The notes under the pieces are model-generated. The model was not told the DNA's origin and ran no database searches. It was given only the letters and a program-made list of their open reading frames with translations. From Pseudomonas phenolilytica (GTDB lineage: Bacteria > Pseudomonadota > Gammaproteobacteria > Pseudomonadales > Pseudomonadaceae): 64,000 nucleotides of DNA. The DNA lies in the NCBI RefSeq assembly GCF_021432765.1, contig NZ_CP058908.1, positions 698,001 through 762,000 of the forward strand, in the 5' to 3' direction. Made by a program: the position numbers and the translations under genes. Within the stretch, counting starts at the first letter, position 1. The number at the start of each line of letters is the position of its first letter. Below are positions 27,271-36,458 of the stretch, piece by piece.

Positions 27271-28098
27271 TCAGCAGGGCTGCGGCGGCAGGCAGGTCGC
27301 CGCGACCTGGCCGCTGGCCGCCAGCAGCCGCAGGTACTCATCGTAGCGATAGGTCGGCCCGTCGACGCAGGCATAGCTGCTGCCGATGTAGCAGTGCCCG
27401 CACAGCCCCACACCGCAATGCATGCGCCGCTCCAGCGACAGCCAGATCCGGCTGGCCGCCAGGCCCTGGTCGATACAGCGGCGCGCTACCGCCAGCATCA
27501 GCGGCTCCGGCCCGCAGCAAAGCACCTTGGTCGGCACCTCGGCCTCATTCAGCGCCCACGCCAGCGCCTCCAGCGGACTGCCCTGGGGCAGGCCGTCATT
27601 GCCCTGGTCGAGCGTCTCGACCAGCCTCAGGCGCCCACACCAGCGCACCCGTTCGCGCGCCAGCACCTGATAGGAGCGGTTGCGCGCAGCGTAGATCAAC
27701 TGCAGCTCGCCATCGGTACTGTCGATCAACCCGGCCAATGGCGCCAGCCCGCAGCCGCCGGCCACCAGCAGCAGCCGCTCGCCCGGTTCGACCGCAGGCC
27801 AACCGCGACCAAACGGCCCGCGATAGCCGAGCACGGCGCCCGGCGCGAGGGCGAACAGCGCCGCGGTAAGTGTGCCGGTCTGGCGGATCAGCGCGCTGAA
27901 GCGGCCGTCGGCATCCGGCGGGCTGACATAGGTGAAGACCGCCTCGCCCACGCCCGGCACGGCGAGCATGAAGAACTGCCCGGGCTGCACCACCGGCTCA
28001 TCGGCCAGCGGCTCGATGGCGAAGCTGAAGTGCCGCGCCGCCTCGCCATCGTCGTAGTACTCCAGCAGGCGCATGGGCCGTGGCGTCAGGTCGATCAT
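27271..28098 (-). CDS. FAD/NAD(P)-binding oxidoreductase subunit with [2Fe-2S] site
   Basis: 275 residues of the ferredoxin-NADP reductase superfamily. There is an FAD domain (residues 5-100, QPGQFFMLAVPG), then an NAD(P) domain with GGCGLAPLAGLI near 115 and the CCGPEPLML motif near 195. A C-terminal cysteine cluster HCGVGLCGHC plus one later Cys binds [2Fe-2S], as in PyrK, AsrB and the gamma subunit of archaeal sulfhydrogenase. ATG 28098 overlaps the stop of the preceding gene. It most likely passes electrons between the molybdoenzyme and NAD(P)H. Confidence 0.87.
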   Translation of the reverse strand: MIDLTPRPMRLLEYYDDGEAARHFSFAIEPLADEPVVQPGQFFMLAVPGVGEAVFTYVSPPDADGRFSALIRQTGTLTAALFALAPGAVLGYRGPFGRGWPAVEPGERLLLVAGGCGLAPLAGLIDSTDGELQLIYAARNRSYQVLARERVRWCGRLRLVETLDQGNDGLPQGSPLEALAWALNEAEVPTKVLCCGPEPLMLAVARRCIDQGLAASRIWLSLERRMHCGVGLCGHCYIGSSYACVDGPTYRYDEYLRLLAASGQVAATCLPPQPC

Positions 28099-29102
28099 GG
28101 CTGGCCGATCCTCTTCATCACCTGGTGCACACCGATGCCGCCGGGGCACACCGCATCGCAGCGTCCGCAACCGACGCAGCCGTCGCGGCCGAAGCGCTGG
28201 CGGAAGTCGTCGCCGAACTTGTGGTACCAGAAGCGTTGCACGCGCTGGCCCGGTGTGGCGCTGGGGTTGTGCCCGCTAGCCTCCTTCTGGAAGCCCTGAT
28301 ACAGGCAGGAATCCCACACGCGCTCCTGCACCACGCCACCCGCGCTTGGCTGCTGCAGCGGCGCGAAGCAGGAACAGGTCGGGCACACCGAGGTGCACCC
28401 GGAGCAACCCAGACAGCGCAGGCCCAGTGCTTCCCAGGTCTGGCTATCGACGGTTTCGCCATTGAGCGCCGCGCAGCCGAGCGCGATCTCAGCCTGTTCG
28501 CCCTGCTCGACGGCCACCTGCATCGCCTGAGCGTCGCGCTGCTGCGCCCAGTCCGCCGGCGCGGGCGTAAGCGCCAGGCCCGTCAGCGCCCGCTCGCCCT
28601 GCTCGGAGGCGACCAGCAGCAGCCAGCGCTGCTCCAGCGGGCAGAGGATCAGATCGGCGGTGTGTGGCCGCACCTCAGGGCCGCTGTCCATCATCGCGCA
28701 GAAGCCGTGCCGGCAGCTGTGCGCGCAATCCACTCCGACCAGCAGGGTCGCCGCGCGGCGCGCCTGGTAATGCGGGTCGGCGGCGAAGAAGCGGTCCTGA
28801 TAGGCCACCGCCGTCAGATCGCAGGCGGCGAGGCCGAACAGCACCTGCGGACGCACCGCCGGCGGCAGCGCGATGAACTGGCCATTCTCGTAGCGAAACA
28901 GCGCCTCGCGCTCGGCGAAGAAGAACGCCTTGGCGGAAAACACCGGCGGCTCGGCCGGCATCACGAAGGGTCGCTCGTCGTCAGCGTTCAGCCGTTGCCA
29001 GCGCAGCGTGCCCTGCCCGTCCGCCAGCGGTTGGTACAGCTGTCGCGCGCACGCCAGATGCGCACGCAGGCGCTCGGGACGATCCAGCTCATAGGCCTGC
29101 AT
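28095..29102 (-). CDS. Iron-sulfur electron-transfer subunit (AsrA / sulfhydrogenase beta-like)
   Basis: 335 residues. Two C-terminal 4Fe-4S clusters can be read: CLGCSGCTSVCPTC at about 230 and CVGCGRCDAVCPGG near 315. The N-terminal half (VLFGLAACDLTAVAYQDRFF, then VGVDCAHSCRHGFC) is the domain shared by AsrA and HydB-type proteins. It overlaps the molybdoenzyme gene by 14 bp and the flavin subunit by 4 bp, so the three are made together. Its likely job is to carry electrons from the catalytic subunit to the flavin subunit. Confidence 0.87.
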   Translation of the reverse strand: MQAYELDRPERLRAHLACARQLYQPLADGQGTLRWQRLNADDERPFVMPAEPPVFSAKAFFFAEREALFRYENGQFIALPPAVRPQVLFGLAACDLTAVAYQDRFFAADPHYQARRAATLLVGVDCAHSCRHGFCAMMDSGPEVRPHTADLILCPLEQRWLLLVASEQGERALTGLALTPAPADWAQQRDAQAMQVAVEQGEQAEIALGCAALNGETVDSQTWEALGLRCLGCSGCTSVCPTCSCFAPLQQPSAGGVVQERVWDSCLYQGFQKEASGHNPSATPGQRVQRFWYHKFGDDFRQRFGRDGCVGCGRCDAVCPGGIGVHQVMKRIGQP

Positions 29103-31185
29103 GCTCGGCCTCCTGCGGACGTTCCAGCTCGCTGCGCGGCGCCTGGCCGGGCGGCAACGGCGTCAGCGCCACGGCGCAGGCCTTGAGTTCCGGCATGTGG
29201 CTGATCGGGTCCTGCGCACTGCTGGTCAGACGATTACAGGGCGCCTCGCGGAAGTGATAGGGCATGGCGACGGTGCCCGGCGGCACGTCGTCGGTCAGGT
29301 GCGCACGCGTTTCCAAGACGCCGCGGCGCGACGCCACGCGCACGCCCTGCGCCTCGTCCAGGCCCAGCCGCGCGGCGTCCTGCGGGTGGATGAACAGCAG
29401 GCCGGCGGGAATCTCCCGCTCCAGCAGCGGAGACTTGCGCGTCATCGCCCCGCCGCCGTAGTGGAAGTGCAGACGCTGGGTGGTGAAACAGAATGGGTAG
29501 TCGGCATCCGGGCATTCGTCCGGTTCGACCTGCGACACCGGGATCAGCTGCGCGCGGCCACGCGGGAAACAGTGCCGGTGGAGGATCGCCGTGCCGGCCG
29601 GGTGCGCCTCGTCGCACGGCCATTGCAGCCCGCCCGCCGGCGCCAGCCGCGCGTGGCTGATGGCGCTGAACAGCGGCGCCAGCGCGGCCATTTCGGCGAA
29701 CACCTCCGCCGCGCTGGTCCAGCGCATGCCCTCGTAGCCCATGCGCTCGGCCAGCGCGGCGAGGATCTGCCAGTCCGCCCGCGCCTGCCCGGGCGGTTCG
29801 ATGGCCTTGTGCAGCAGCTGCATGCGCCGCTCGCAGTTGCTGAAGGTGCCGTCCTTCTCGGCGAACGACGCGGCGGGCAACACCACGTCGGCGAAGCGCG
29901 CGGTCTCGCTCAGGGTCAGCTCGACCACCACCAGGAAATCCAGCGCCTGTAGCGCGCGGGCCAGCTTGTGCTGGTCCGGGTCGGTGACCACCAGTTCCTC
30001 GCCAAGCACCATGAGCGCGCGGAACTCGCCGCGCAGCGCCGCCTCGCTCATGCCCAGCGAGGCCAGCCCAGGCGCCGACGGCTGCTCCACGCCCCAGGCG
30101 CGGGCGAACTTCTCGCGCACCTCCGGGTCGCTGACCTTCTGGTAGCCGGGGTAGACGTCCGGCAGGCAGCCCATGTCGCAGGCGCCCTGCACGTTGTTCT
30201 GTCCGCGCAACGGATTGACCCCGGTGCCCGGCCGGCCGAGCTGGCCGCAGACCAGCGCCAGGTTGGCCACCGCGATGACGTTGTGGGTGCCGCTCTGGAA
30301 CTGGGTGATGCCCATGCCGTAGGCGATGAAGGCGCGCCGCGCCTGGCTGTAGGCGCGCGCCAGCTCGATCAGCGCCAGCACCGGCACGCCGGTCTGCGCG
30401 CTGGTGATCTCCGGGGTGAGGTCGCGCACATGGGCGCGCAACGCCGCCTCGTTGTCGCAGCGGCAGGCGAGGAAGTCGCGGTCCTCCCAGCCGTTGGCGA
30501 AGATGATATGCAGCAACCCGTTGAGCAGCGCGATGTTGCTGCCCACGCGCAGCTGTACGTGCTGGTCGGCCAGCCGCGCCAAGCGCGTGCGTCGCGGGTC
30601 GACGACGATCAGCCGGGCGCCACGCGCCTGGGCCCGCAGCATGCGCGCGCCGATCATCGCGTGGTTCTCGCTGACGTCGGCGCCGATCACCAGGATCAAG
30701 TCAGCCTCGTCGATATCGGCGATGGAATTGGTCATCGCCCCGGAGCCCAGGGTGCGGCTCAGTCCGGCTACCGACGGGCTGTGACAGATGCGCGCGCAGT
30801 GGTCGATGTTGGCGGTGCCGAGCACCGCGCGGGCGAATTTCTGCGCGGCGTAGTTATCCTCATTGGTGGCGTGGGCGCAGCTGATCACCCCGACGCCGTC
30901 CGGCCCGACTGCTTCCAGCGCCGCACGGAACTCGCTGGCCACCAGCGCCAGCGCCTCGTCCCAGCTGGCTTCGCGAAACTGTCCGTGCTCCTTGATCAGC
31001 GGCATGCGCAGGCGGTTGCCGGTGTCGATGGCAAAACCGCTGGCCCAGCCCTTGGCACACAGCTGCCCGGCGCTCACCGGATGCCCCGGTTGCGGCTCGA
31101 CGCCGACCACGCGGCCGTCCTCGACGCGCAGGCCCAGCCCGCAGCCGACGCCGCAGAAGGTGCAGATGCTCGCGATGGTCTGCAT
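29089..31185 (-). CDS. Formate dehydrogenase-like molybdopterin oxidoreductase
   Basis: 698 residues. An N-terminal 4Fe-4S site is formed by Cys8, Cys11, Cys15 and Cys43 (CTFCGVGC, CAKGW). The bis-MGD core follows. Cys134-His135 in ARICHSPSVAG stands where formate dehydrogenases have the catalytic Sec/Cys-His pair, and the GAMTNSIADIDEADLILVIG stretch is FdhF/FdhA-like. The C-terminal domain shows FRQAPCNRLT-like FREAPCNRLT. No Tat signal, so it is cytoplasmic. I use ATG 31185; an upstream TTG at 31209 lacks a ribosome binding site at suitable spacing. The substrate is probably formate or CO2, judged by the family only. Confidence 0.88.
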   Translation of the reverse strand: MQTIASICTFCGVGCGLGLRVEDGRVVGVEPQPGHPVSAGQLCAKGWASGFAIDTGNRLRMPLIKEHGQFREASWDEALALVASEFRAALEAVGPDGVGVISCAHATNEDNYAAQKFARAVLGTANIDHCARICHSPSVAGLSRTLGSGAMTNSIADIDEADLILVIGADVSENHAMIGARMLRAQARGARLIVVDPRRTRLARLADQHVQLRVGSNIALLNGLLHIIFANGWEDRDFLACRCDNEAALRAHVRDLTPEITSAQTGVPVLALIELARAYSQARRAFIAYGMGITQFQSGTHNVIAVANLALVCGQLGRPGTGVNPLRGQNNVQGACDMGCLPDVYPGYQKVSDPEVREKFARAWGVEQPSAPGLASLGMSEAALRGEFRALMVLGEELVVTDPDQHKLARALQALDFLVVVELTLSETARFADVVLPAASFAEKDGTFSNCERRMQLLHKAIEPPGQARADWQILAALAERMGYEGMRWTSAAEVFAEMAALAPLFSAISHARLAPAGGLQWPCDEAHPAGTAILHRHCFPRGRAQLIPVSQVEPDECPDADYPFCFTTQRLHFHYGGGAMTRKSPLLEREIPAGLLFIHPQDAARLGLDEAQGVRVASRRGVLETRAHLTDDVPPGTVAMPYHFREAPCNRLTSSAQDPISHMPELKACAVALTPLPPGQAPRSELERPQEAEHAGL

Positions 31186-31276
31186 GACGGTGCCCGATGA
31201 GTCGTTCAACTCTCAGCATAGGCCAGTCAGGCCGGACGTCGACCGCGCCCGTCACCGGCGGCCGACGGGCGCTGGA

Positions 31277-31735
31277 TCAGGCTGCGCGCTGCGCCAGGCC
31301 CTTGAGGACGTTGCGCAACAGCTGGTCGCCGCAGACGCGATAGTTGCTATGCCCGGGCTTGCGGAACAGCGCGTTCAGCTCGGATTTGGACAGCGGCAAA
31401 TCCACCGCCTGCAGAATCGCCTGCAGATCGTCGTCGCGCAGCTCGAAAGCCACGCGCAGTTTCTTCAGGATCTGGTTGTTGCTGACCGGCAGCTCCAGCG
31501 GCGGCGTCGGACGGCTGTCGTCCTTGCCGCGCTTGAAGTACACCAGGCCATCCAGAAAACGCGCCATCGCCGGGTCCGGGCATTCGGCGTAGCCGTCCTC
31601 GTCTTCGCGCTTGAGCCAGGCGCGCACCTCGCCTTCACTCGTGGCACAGCCGCCGAGCGCCGCAATCTCGCTCATCTGCGCATCGCTGGCGTTGAGGATG
31701 TAGCGCAGGCTGCGCAGCACATCGTTGTTGAGCAT
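31277..31735 (-). CDS. DUF1456 family protein (YehS-like)
   Basis: 152 residues made of two DUF1456 repeats: residues 1-60 (NNDVLRSLRYILNASDAQM) and 75-140 (NNQILKKLRVAFELRDDDL), each followed by an acidic/hydrophobic helix pair. Cytoplasmic, function unknown; E. coli YehS is the named relative. AGGGAT precedes the ATG at 31735. It lies 91 bp upstream of the molybdoenzyme gene on the same strand but is not obviously part of that operon. Confidence 0.9.
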   Translation of the reverse strand: MLNNDVLRSLRYILNASDAQMSEIAALGGCATSEGEVRAWLKREDEDGYAECPDPAMARFLDGLVYFKRGKDDSRPTPPLELPVSNNQILKKLRVAFELRDDDLQAILQAVDLPLSKSELNALFRKPGHSNYRVCGDQLLRNVLKGLAQRAA

Positions 31736-31895
31736 GAAAAATCCCTAGTTCGTTGAATGGCGAGCGCGGCGGCCCGCAAAAGCCGGGGAGTATAAAAAGG
31801 ATAGCCGTGCGTTTCAGGAATTCGCCCCGGCCGGCCGCACAATGACCGCCCGCGAACCGCTCGCTAACCTGCGCGCCTTGCCGTTTCCACCTGCG

Positions 31896-32095
31896 AGGTC
31901 CGCATCACCGAACTGCAACTGCCGCTCGACCTCGTACCGAGGCGCTGCGCGCCACCATCGTCACGCGGGCTGAAGATCCGCGACGCCGAGCGGCTCGACT
32001 TCATGTTCAAACGCAGCCACGACGCACGCAGGATTTCGCACAGTAGTGAAGTCACCGCGCGGGTGAAACCCACGGCGTTTGTCGAGCTGGAATAA
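31896..32095 (+). pseudogene. Decayed 5' remnant of a COG2509 FAD-dependent oxidoreductase gene
   Basis: Joining three frames restores the start of the COG2509 family: ITELQLPLD in one frame from about 31902, then EALRATIVTR after a frameshift near 31938, then LKIRDAERLDF and FKRSHDAR in a third frame from about 31970. The family start reads roughly RITELxLPLDH-x-LRxAIxxRLxIxxxxLxxFxxFKRSYDARKK. After that the similarity ends, and the frame runs on to TAA 32095 without family character. No other part of the gene is present. The remnant abuts the terminator of norVW. Confidence 0.65.
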
Positions 32096-32121
32096 AAAAA
32101 GGCAGGCTCAAAGAGCCTGCC
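32094..32121 (-). terminator. Rho-independent terminator of norVW
   Basis: Perfect 9-bp stem GGCAGGCTC / GAGCCTGCC with an AAA loop (32101-32121). On the minus strand it is followed by a run of T (A run 32094-32100 on plus). It lies about 60 bp after the norW stop. Confidence 0.92.
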
Positions 32122-32183
32122 AAAAGGAGCACCACAACAACACAGGAGAAAACTTTGGATCGTGCAGCCAGCCGGGCCGCGCC

Positions 32184-33317
32184 TCAGCCAGGCAGCTGGC
32201 GCAGCAGGGCGAACGCATCCTGCAGGCGCCCTTCGCTGACCACGAAACCGCGCAGTTGCGCTTGCGCATCGAAAGCGCGGGCAAGCATGCCCAGTTCGTC
32301 GAAACTGAGCTGCCAGTCGAGGTGGTCGCCGGTGGTCTCGCCGGCCAGTTGCAGCGGCAGGCGCGGGGTCTTCACGCGGATCAGCATGGGCGGCAGCTGC
32401 AGCGCCTGCGGTTGACCGAGCAACTTTTTGGCAAGGGCACTGGCCGCCAGTTGCGTCGGCTGCAGGAACGGCAGCACGCGGCCGTCGATCTCGGCGCAGT
32501 CGCCGAGGGCATGGATATGCTCGACGCTGCTGCGCAGGAGGCGGTCGACCTGAATGCCGCGGCCCACTGCCAGCCCGCTGCGGCGCGCCAGCTCCACGTT
32601 GGGGCGCAGGCCGATGGCGGCGATCGCACTGTCGCAGTCGACCACATGACCGTCGTTCAGATAGGCGCGAATGCCGTCGCCGCTTCGCTCGAGGCGCTGC
32701 AGGCCGCTGCCCAGGCGCAGCTGAACACCGCTTCCGGCCAGGCAGGCCTGCAGCCGCGCGCTGACGGTCGCCGGCATCAGCGATGCCAGGACGCTGCTGG
32801 CCTGGTCGACCAGCACCACCTGCTTGCCGCTGCTGTGCAGGTCCATCGCCAGCTCGCTGCCGATCAGCCCGGCGCCCAGCACCAGCACGCGACGGGCGTC
32901 ACGCAGCTGCGCCTCGGCAGCCTGGTACTCGCCCTGGCTGTTGAGCGTCAGCAGCAGCTCATGACCCGGCACGGGCGGCACCAGGGCATTGGCGCCGGTG
33001 GCGAGCACCAGTTGGCCGTAGGCATGGCTGGCGTCGGCGGTATGCACGCGGCGCGTCTGCGGGTCGATCGACTCGACCCGGGTGAAGGGCTGCACGGTCA
33101 CCTGGTACTGCTCGGCGAAGCGTGCGGCGCTCAGACGGGTCAGGTCCGCGCTGCTGCGGCCCTGGCTGAATACATGGCTGATGTCCGGCTTGTTGTACTC
33201 GTCGCCGCTGTCGGCGGTGAGCATGCGGATGGGCACCTCCACGTCCAGTTTGCGCAGGCTCTTGACCAGTTGGCAGGCGGCGAACCCCGAGCCGATGATG
33301 AGGATTTCGCGGCTCAT
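32184..33317 (-). CDS. norW: NADH:flavorubredoxin reductase NorW
   Basis: FAD/NADH oxidoreductase that reduces flavorubredoxin NorV during nitric oxide detoxification in the cytoplasm. 377 residues, the same as the E. coli protein. FAD-binding [17 protein letters not shown] is at the N-terminus, NAD-binding [17 protein letters not shown] near 145 and a second FAD motif [12 protein letters not shown] near 275. Its ATG overlaps the norV stop by 4 bp. Transcription ends at a strong hairpin downstream. Confidence 0.95.
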   Translation of the reverse strand: MSREILIIGSGFAACQLVKSLRKLDVEVPIRMLTADSGDEYNKPDISHVFSQGRSSADLTRLSAARFAEQYQVTVQPFTRVESIDPQTRRVHTADASHAYGQLVLATGANALVPPVPGHELLLTLNSQGEYQAAEAQLRDARRVLVLGAGLIGSELAMDLHSSGKQVVLVDQASSVLASLMPATVSARLQACLAGSGVQLRLGSGLQRLERSGDGIRAYLNDGHVVDCDSAIAAIGLRPNVELARRSGLAVGRGIQVDRLLRSSVEHIHALGDCAEIDGRVLPFLQPTQLAASALAKKLLGQPQALQLPPMLIRVKTPRLPLQLAGETTGDHLDWQLSFDELGMLARAFDAQAQLRGFVVSEGRLQDAFALLRQLPG

Positions 33318-34768
33318 GCGGCTTTCTCCCGCAGCACGTCGAAGACATCCTTGCCCAGGCTGCAGTCGGGGCAGAGGAAATTGTCCGGCACCTCGCTCCA
33401 GGGGGTACCGGCAGCGACGCCTTGGATTGGTTCGCCGAGTTCAGGTCGGTAAACCCACTGGCAGACGCTGCACTGCATGGCCGGGCCGGCGTCGCCCGAA
33501 AGCACCACGGACGGCGGGATCGCCGCTTCGGGCGTGACGGGCGTGGCGCTCGGGTTGACCCCTGGCGGTGTGTTCAAGGCCCATTCGCGCGCCAGTTGCC
33601 GGCCATGCGCGCGGCAGGCTCCCAGGGCGCTGCCATCGGGGCGCCATTTGCTCTTGAGCGATAGCGAGGTGCTGAAGCCGGCATCCATCAGGCGGGTCTG
33701 GATGCGGTCTACGGCGCCGCCGTTCCAACCGTAGCTGCCGAAGGCGGCCGCCTTCTTGTTGCGAAAGCGCAGGCCGGTGATCTCCTCCAGCATGCCGGCG
33801 ATCTTCGGCATCATCACATTGTTCATGGTCGAGGAGCCGACCAGGATGGCCTTGGAGCGGAACACCTGGGTGAGGATCTCGTTCTTGTCGTGGCGAGCGA
33901 CGTTGAAGATCTTCACCGCCACGCTCGGATCGGCCTCGTGGATGCCCTGGGCCAAGGCATCGGCCATCATCCGGGTGTTGTTCGACATGCTGTCGTAGAA
34001 CAGGGTGATGCGGTTTTCCTGGTAGTGATCGGCCCACTCCAGATACTTGCCGACGATCTGTGCCGGATCGGTGCGCCAGACCACGCCGTGGGCGGTGGCG
34101 ATCATCGACAGCGGCAGATTGAAGCCGAGCACCTCGTTGATCTTGGCGGTGACCAGCGGGCTGAAAGGCGTGAGGATGTTGGCGTAGTAACGCAGGCACT
34201 GCTCCAGCAGCTCCTGCTGATCGACCTCGTCGTTGAACAGGTGCTCGTCGCAATAGTGCTGGCCGAAGGCGTCGTTGCTGAACAACACGGCGTCGCCGCT
34301 GAGATAGGTCATCATGCTGTCGGGCCAGTGCAGCATCGGCGTTTCGATGAACACCAGTTGCTTGCCATTGCCGATGTCCAGGCTGTCGCCGGTCTTCACC
34401 GGGATGAAGTTCCAGTGCGGCTGGTGGTGATGGCCGGTGATCGAATCGATGGCATTGGCGGTGCAGTAGATCGGTGTGCCCGGGATGTGCGCCATCAGCT
34501 CGGACAGCGCGCCGGCGTGGTCCTCTTCGGCATGGTTGATGACGATGTAATCGATGCTCGCCAGGTCGATCTGGCTGGCCAGGTTGAGGATGAACTCGCG
34601 GCTGAAGCGATGGTCGACGGTGTCGATCAGTACGGTCTTCTCCTCGCGGATCAGATAACTGTTGTAGCTGGTGCCCTTGAGGGTCTTGTATTCGGTGCCG
34701 TGAAAGTCACGAACCTCCCAATCGCGCTGACCGACCCAGTGGATGTTTTCTTTGAGCAAAATCGTCAT
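33314..34768 (-). CDS. norV: Anaerobic nitric oxide reductase flavorubredoxin NorV
   Basis: Reduces NO to N2O with a non-haem di-iron centre. 484 residues: a metallo-beta-lactamase-like domain (1-250) with His79, Glu81, Asp83 and His84 (HAEEDH) and a second ligand region [12 protein letters not shown] near 147; a flavodoxin domain (255-400) with [13 protein letters not shown]; and a C-terminal rubredoxin with CSVCQWVY and CPDC (about 432-470). The linker before the rubredoxin is Pro/Ala-rich. By my recollection the first 400 residues are unusually close to the enterobacterial protein. Expression should depend on sigma-54 and NorR, given the upstream sites. Confidence 0.97.
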   Translation of the reverse strand: MTILLKENIHWVGQRDWEVRDFHGTEYKTLKGTSYNSYLIREEKTVLIDTVDHRFSREFILNLASQIDLASIDYIVINHAEEDHAGALSELMAHIPGTPIYCTANAIDSITGHHHQPHWNFIPVKTGDSLDIGNGKQLVFIETPMLHWPDSMMTYLSGDAVLFSNDAFGQHYCDEHLFNDEVDQQELLEQCLRYYANILTPFSPLVTAKINEVLGFNLPLSMIATAHGVVWRTDPAQIVGKYLEWADHYQENRITLFYDSMSNNTRMMADALAQGIHEADPSVAVKIFNVARHDKNEILTQVFRSKAILVGSSTMNNVMMPKIAGMLEEITGLRFRNKKAAAFGSYGWNGGAVDRIQTRLMDAGFSTSLSLKSKWRPDGSALGACRAHGRQLAREWALNTPPGVNPSATPVTPEAAIPPSVVLSGDAGPAMQCSVCQWVYRPELGEPIQGVAAGTPWSEVPDNFLCPDCSLGKDVFDVLREKAA

Positions 34769-34818
34769 GCGGAGGATTACCTTGCAGAGGTGGATAAAAA
34801 AGCCTGCCCACCCTCTAT

Positions 34819-34834
34819 TGCAGGTGCCGTGCCA
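34819..34834 (-). promoter_or_regulatory. Sigma-54 promoter of norVW
   Basis: On the minus strand the sequence reads TGGCACGGCACCTGCA: GG and GC are 10 nt apart, with the full TGGCAC -24 element and a TGCA -12 element. Transcription would start about 12 nt downstream, near 34808, leaving a leader of about 40 nt before norV. Confidence 0.85.
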
Positions 34835-34839
34835 TTACT

Positions 34840-34852
34840 TAAGCAATTGATA
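34840..34852 (-). promoter_or_regulatory. IHF-binding consensus between the NorR sites and the norV promoter
   Basis: The minus strand reads TATCAATTGCTTA, an exact match to WATCAANNNNTTR. The position between enhancer sites and sigma-54 promoter is where DNA bending is needed. An overlapping TTGAT-ATAT-ATCGA (34847-34860) is one base off an FNR/Anr box and is a competing reading. Confidence 0.6.
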
Positions 34853-34877
34853 TATATCGATTTTTAGCATTCTATTT

Positions 34878-34932
34878 GTCCTAATGACAAAGCCCTTGTA
34901 TTGTCCGATCGACATATATGAGTCAAAAGGAC
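34878..34932. promoter_or_regulatory. Three NorR-type enhancer sites (GTC-N5-GAC)
   Basis: GTCCTAATGAC at 34878-34888, GTCCGATCGAC at 34903-34913 and GTCAAAAGGAC at 34922-34932 all share GTC-N5-GAC, within the GT-N7-AC NorR consensus. Three sites per control region is the arrangement known from E. coli. The third overlaps the norR ribosome binding site, so NorR binding may also repress norR. Confidence 0.75.
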
Positions 34933-34937
34933 AGAAG

Positions 34938-36458
34938 ATGGCGCTTTCGATGGACAGCCTGGCCCGCATCGCACTCGACCTGCAGTGGGGCATCTCCAAC
35001 CAGGACCGTTTCCAGCAACTGATCAACAGCCTGCGTCAGTTGCTGCTGTGCAATGCGCTGGCCCTGCTGCGCTACGAGGGGCAGATGTTCCGCCCGCTGG
35101 CGATCGAGGGGCTGGCCCCCGACGTGCTCGGGAGGCGCTTCCGCCTCGGCGAGCATCCGCGCCTGGAGGCCATCGCCCGCGCCGGTGACGTGGTGCGCTT
35201 TCCTGCCGACAGTCAGTTGCCCGACCCCTATGACAACTTGATCCTGCCGAGCCGCGAGCAGCTCAAGGTGCATGCCTGCATCGGCCTGCCCCTGTTCGCC
35301 AACCAGACGCTGATCGGCGCGCTGACCATCGACGGTTACGACCCCGCCCAGTTCGATCACTTCAACGACGAGGAACTGCGCCTGATCGGCGCGCTAGCCT
35401 CGGCGGCGCTGAGTAATGCGCTGCTGGTCGAGCGTCTGGAACAGCAGACTGTGGCACCCATCAGTAACGCACCGGCAAACAAACCCGGCGCCGACGAGAT
35501 CGTCGGGCTGTCGACCAGCATGTTGCAGCTGAAGAGGGAGATCGGCGTGGTCGCCGGTTCCGACCTGAACGTGCTGATCACCGGCGAGACTGGGGTCGGC
35601 AAGGAGCTGGTGGCCAAGGCCATCCACCTCGCCTCGCCGCGCGCCGGCCATCCGCTGGTCTACCTGAACTGTGCCGCACTGCCCGAGTCGGTGGCCGAAA
35701 GCGAGCTGTTCGGCCACGTCAAGGGCGCCTTCACCGGAGCCATACACCACCGCGCCGGCAAGTTCGAGATGGCCGACAAGGGCACGCTGTTTCTCGACGA
35801 GATCGGCGAGCTGTCGCTGACCTTGCAGGCCAAGCTGCTGCGCGTGCTGCAGTACGGCGACCTGCAGCGCATCGGCGACGACCGCAGCCTCAAGGTCAAC
35901 GTGCGCATCCTCGCCGCCACCAACCGTGACTTGAAAAGCGCGGTGCTGGCCGGGGAGTTTCGTGCCGACCTCTACCACCGCCTCAGCGTGTTCCCGATCA
36001 GGGTGCCGGCACTGCGCGAGCGGCAGGAAGACATCGCCCTGCTCAGCGGCTTCTTCTGCGAACGGTGCCGCAGCCAGCTGGGCCTCGGCGGACTGGCGCT
36101 GAGCAAGGCCGCGCTGACGCTGCTGCAGCGCTACCCCTGGCCTGGCAACGTGCGCGAACTGGAGCATGCCATCCACCGCGCGGCGGTACTGGCGCGGGCC
36201 GAACAGGGCACGGGGGAGGTGCTGCTCAAACCGTCCTATTTCTGCCTGGAAGGGCCGACTGCCACCGTCAGCCAGCTGCCACCGGCACCCGCCGGCCTGT
36301 CCGGCGTTGGTTTGCGCGAGGCACTCGACGAATTCCAGGCGCGCCTGATTCGCCAGACGCTGGAGAGCTTCAACGGCAACTGGTCGGCCACCGCCCGCGA
36401 GCTGCAACTCGATACCGGCAATCTGCATCGCCTGGCAAGGCGCCTGGGCATCAAGTAG
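34938..36458 (+). CDS. norR: Nitric oxide-responsive sigma-54 activator NorR
   Basis: Enhancer-binding protein that senses NO through a mononuclear iron in its GAF domain and activates norVW. 506 residues from ATG 34938, with AAAGG about 8 nt upstream; an in-frame ATG at 34884 would add 18 non-conserved residues. GAF domain 1-170 keeps Arg75, Asp96 and Asp99 and the later His112/Cys114 and Asp132, which align with the iron-site residues of E. coli NorR. The AAA+ domain (185-415) has GETGVGKE and GAFTGA, and a Fis-type helix-turn-helix is at 465-506. It is divergent from norVW. Confidence 0.96.
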   Translation: MALSMDSLARIALDLQWGISNQDRFQQLINSLRQLLLCNALALLRYEGQMFRPLAIEGLAPDVLGRRFRLGEHPRLEAIARAGDVVRFPADSQLPDPYDNLILPSREQLKVHACIGLPLFANQTLIGALTIDGYDPAQFDHFNDEELRLIGALASAALSNALLVERLEQQTVAPISNAPANKPGADEIVGLSTSMLQLKREIGVVAGSDLNVLITGETGVGKELVAKAIHLASPRAGHPLVYLNCAALPESVAESELFGHVKGAFTGAIHHRAGKFEMADKGTLFLDEIGELSLTLQAKLLRVLQYGDLQRIGDDRSLKVNVRILAATNRDLKSAVLAGEFRADLYHRLSVFPIRVPALRERQEDIALLSGFFCERCRSQLGLGGLALSKAALTLLQRYPWPGNVRELEHAIHRAAVLARAEQGTGEVLLKPSYFCLEGPTATVSQLPPAPAGLSGVGLREALDEFQARLIRQTLESFNGNWSATARELQLDTGNLHRLARRLGIK

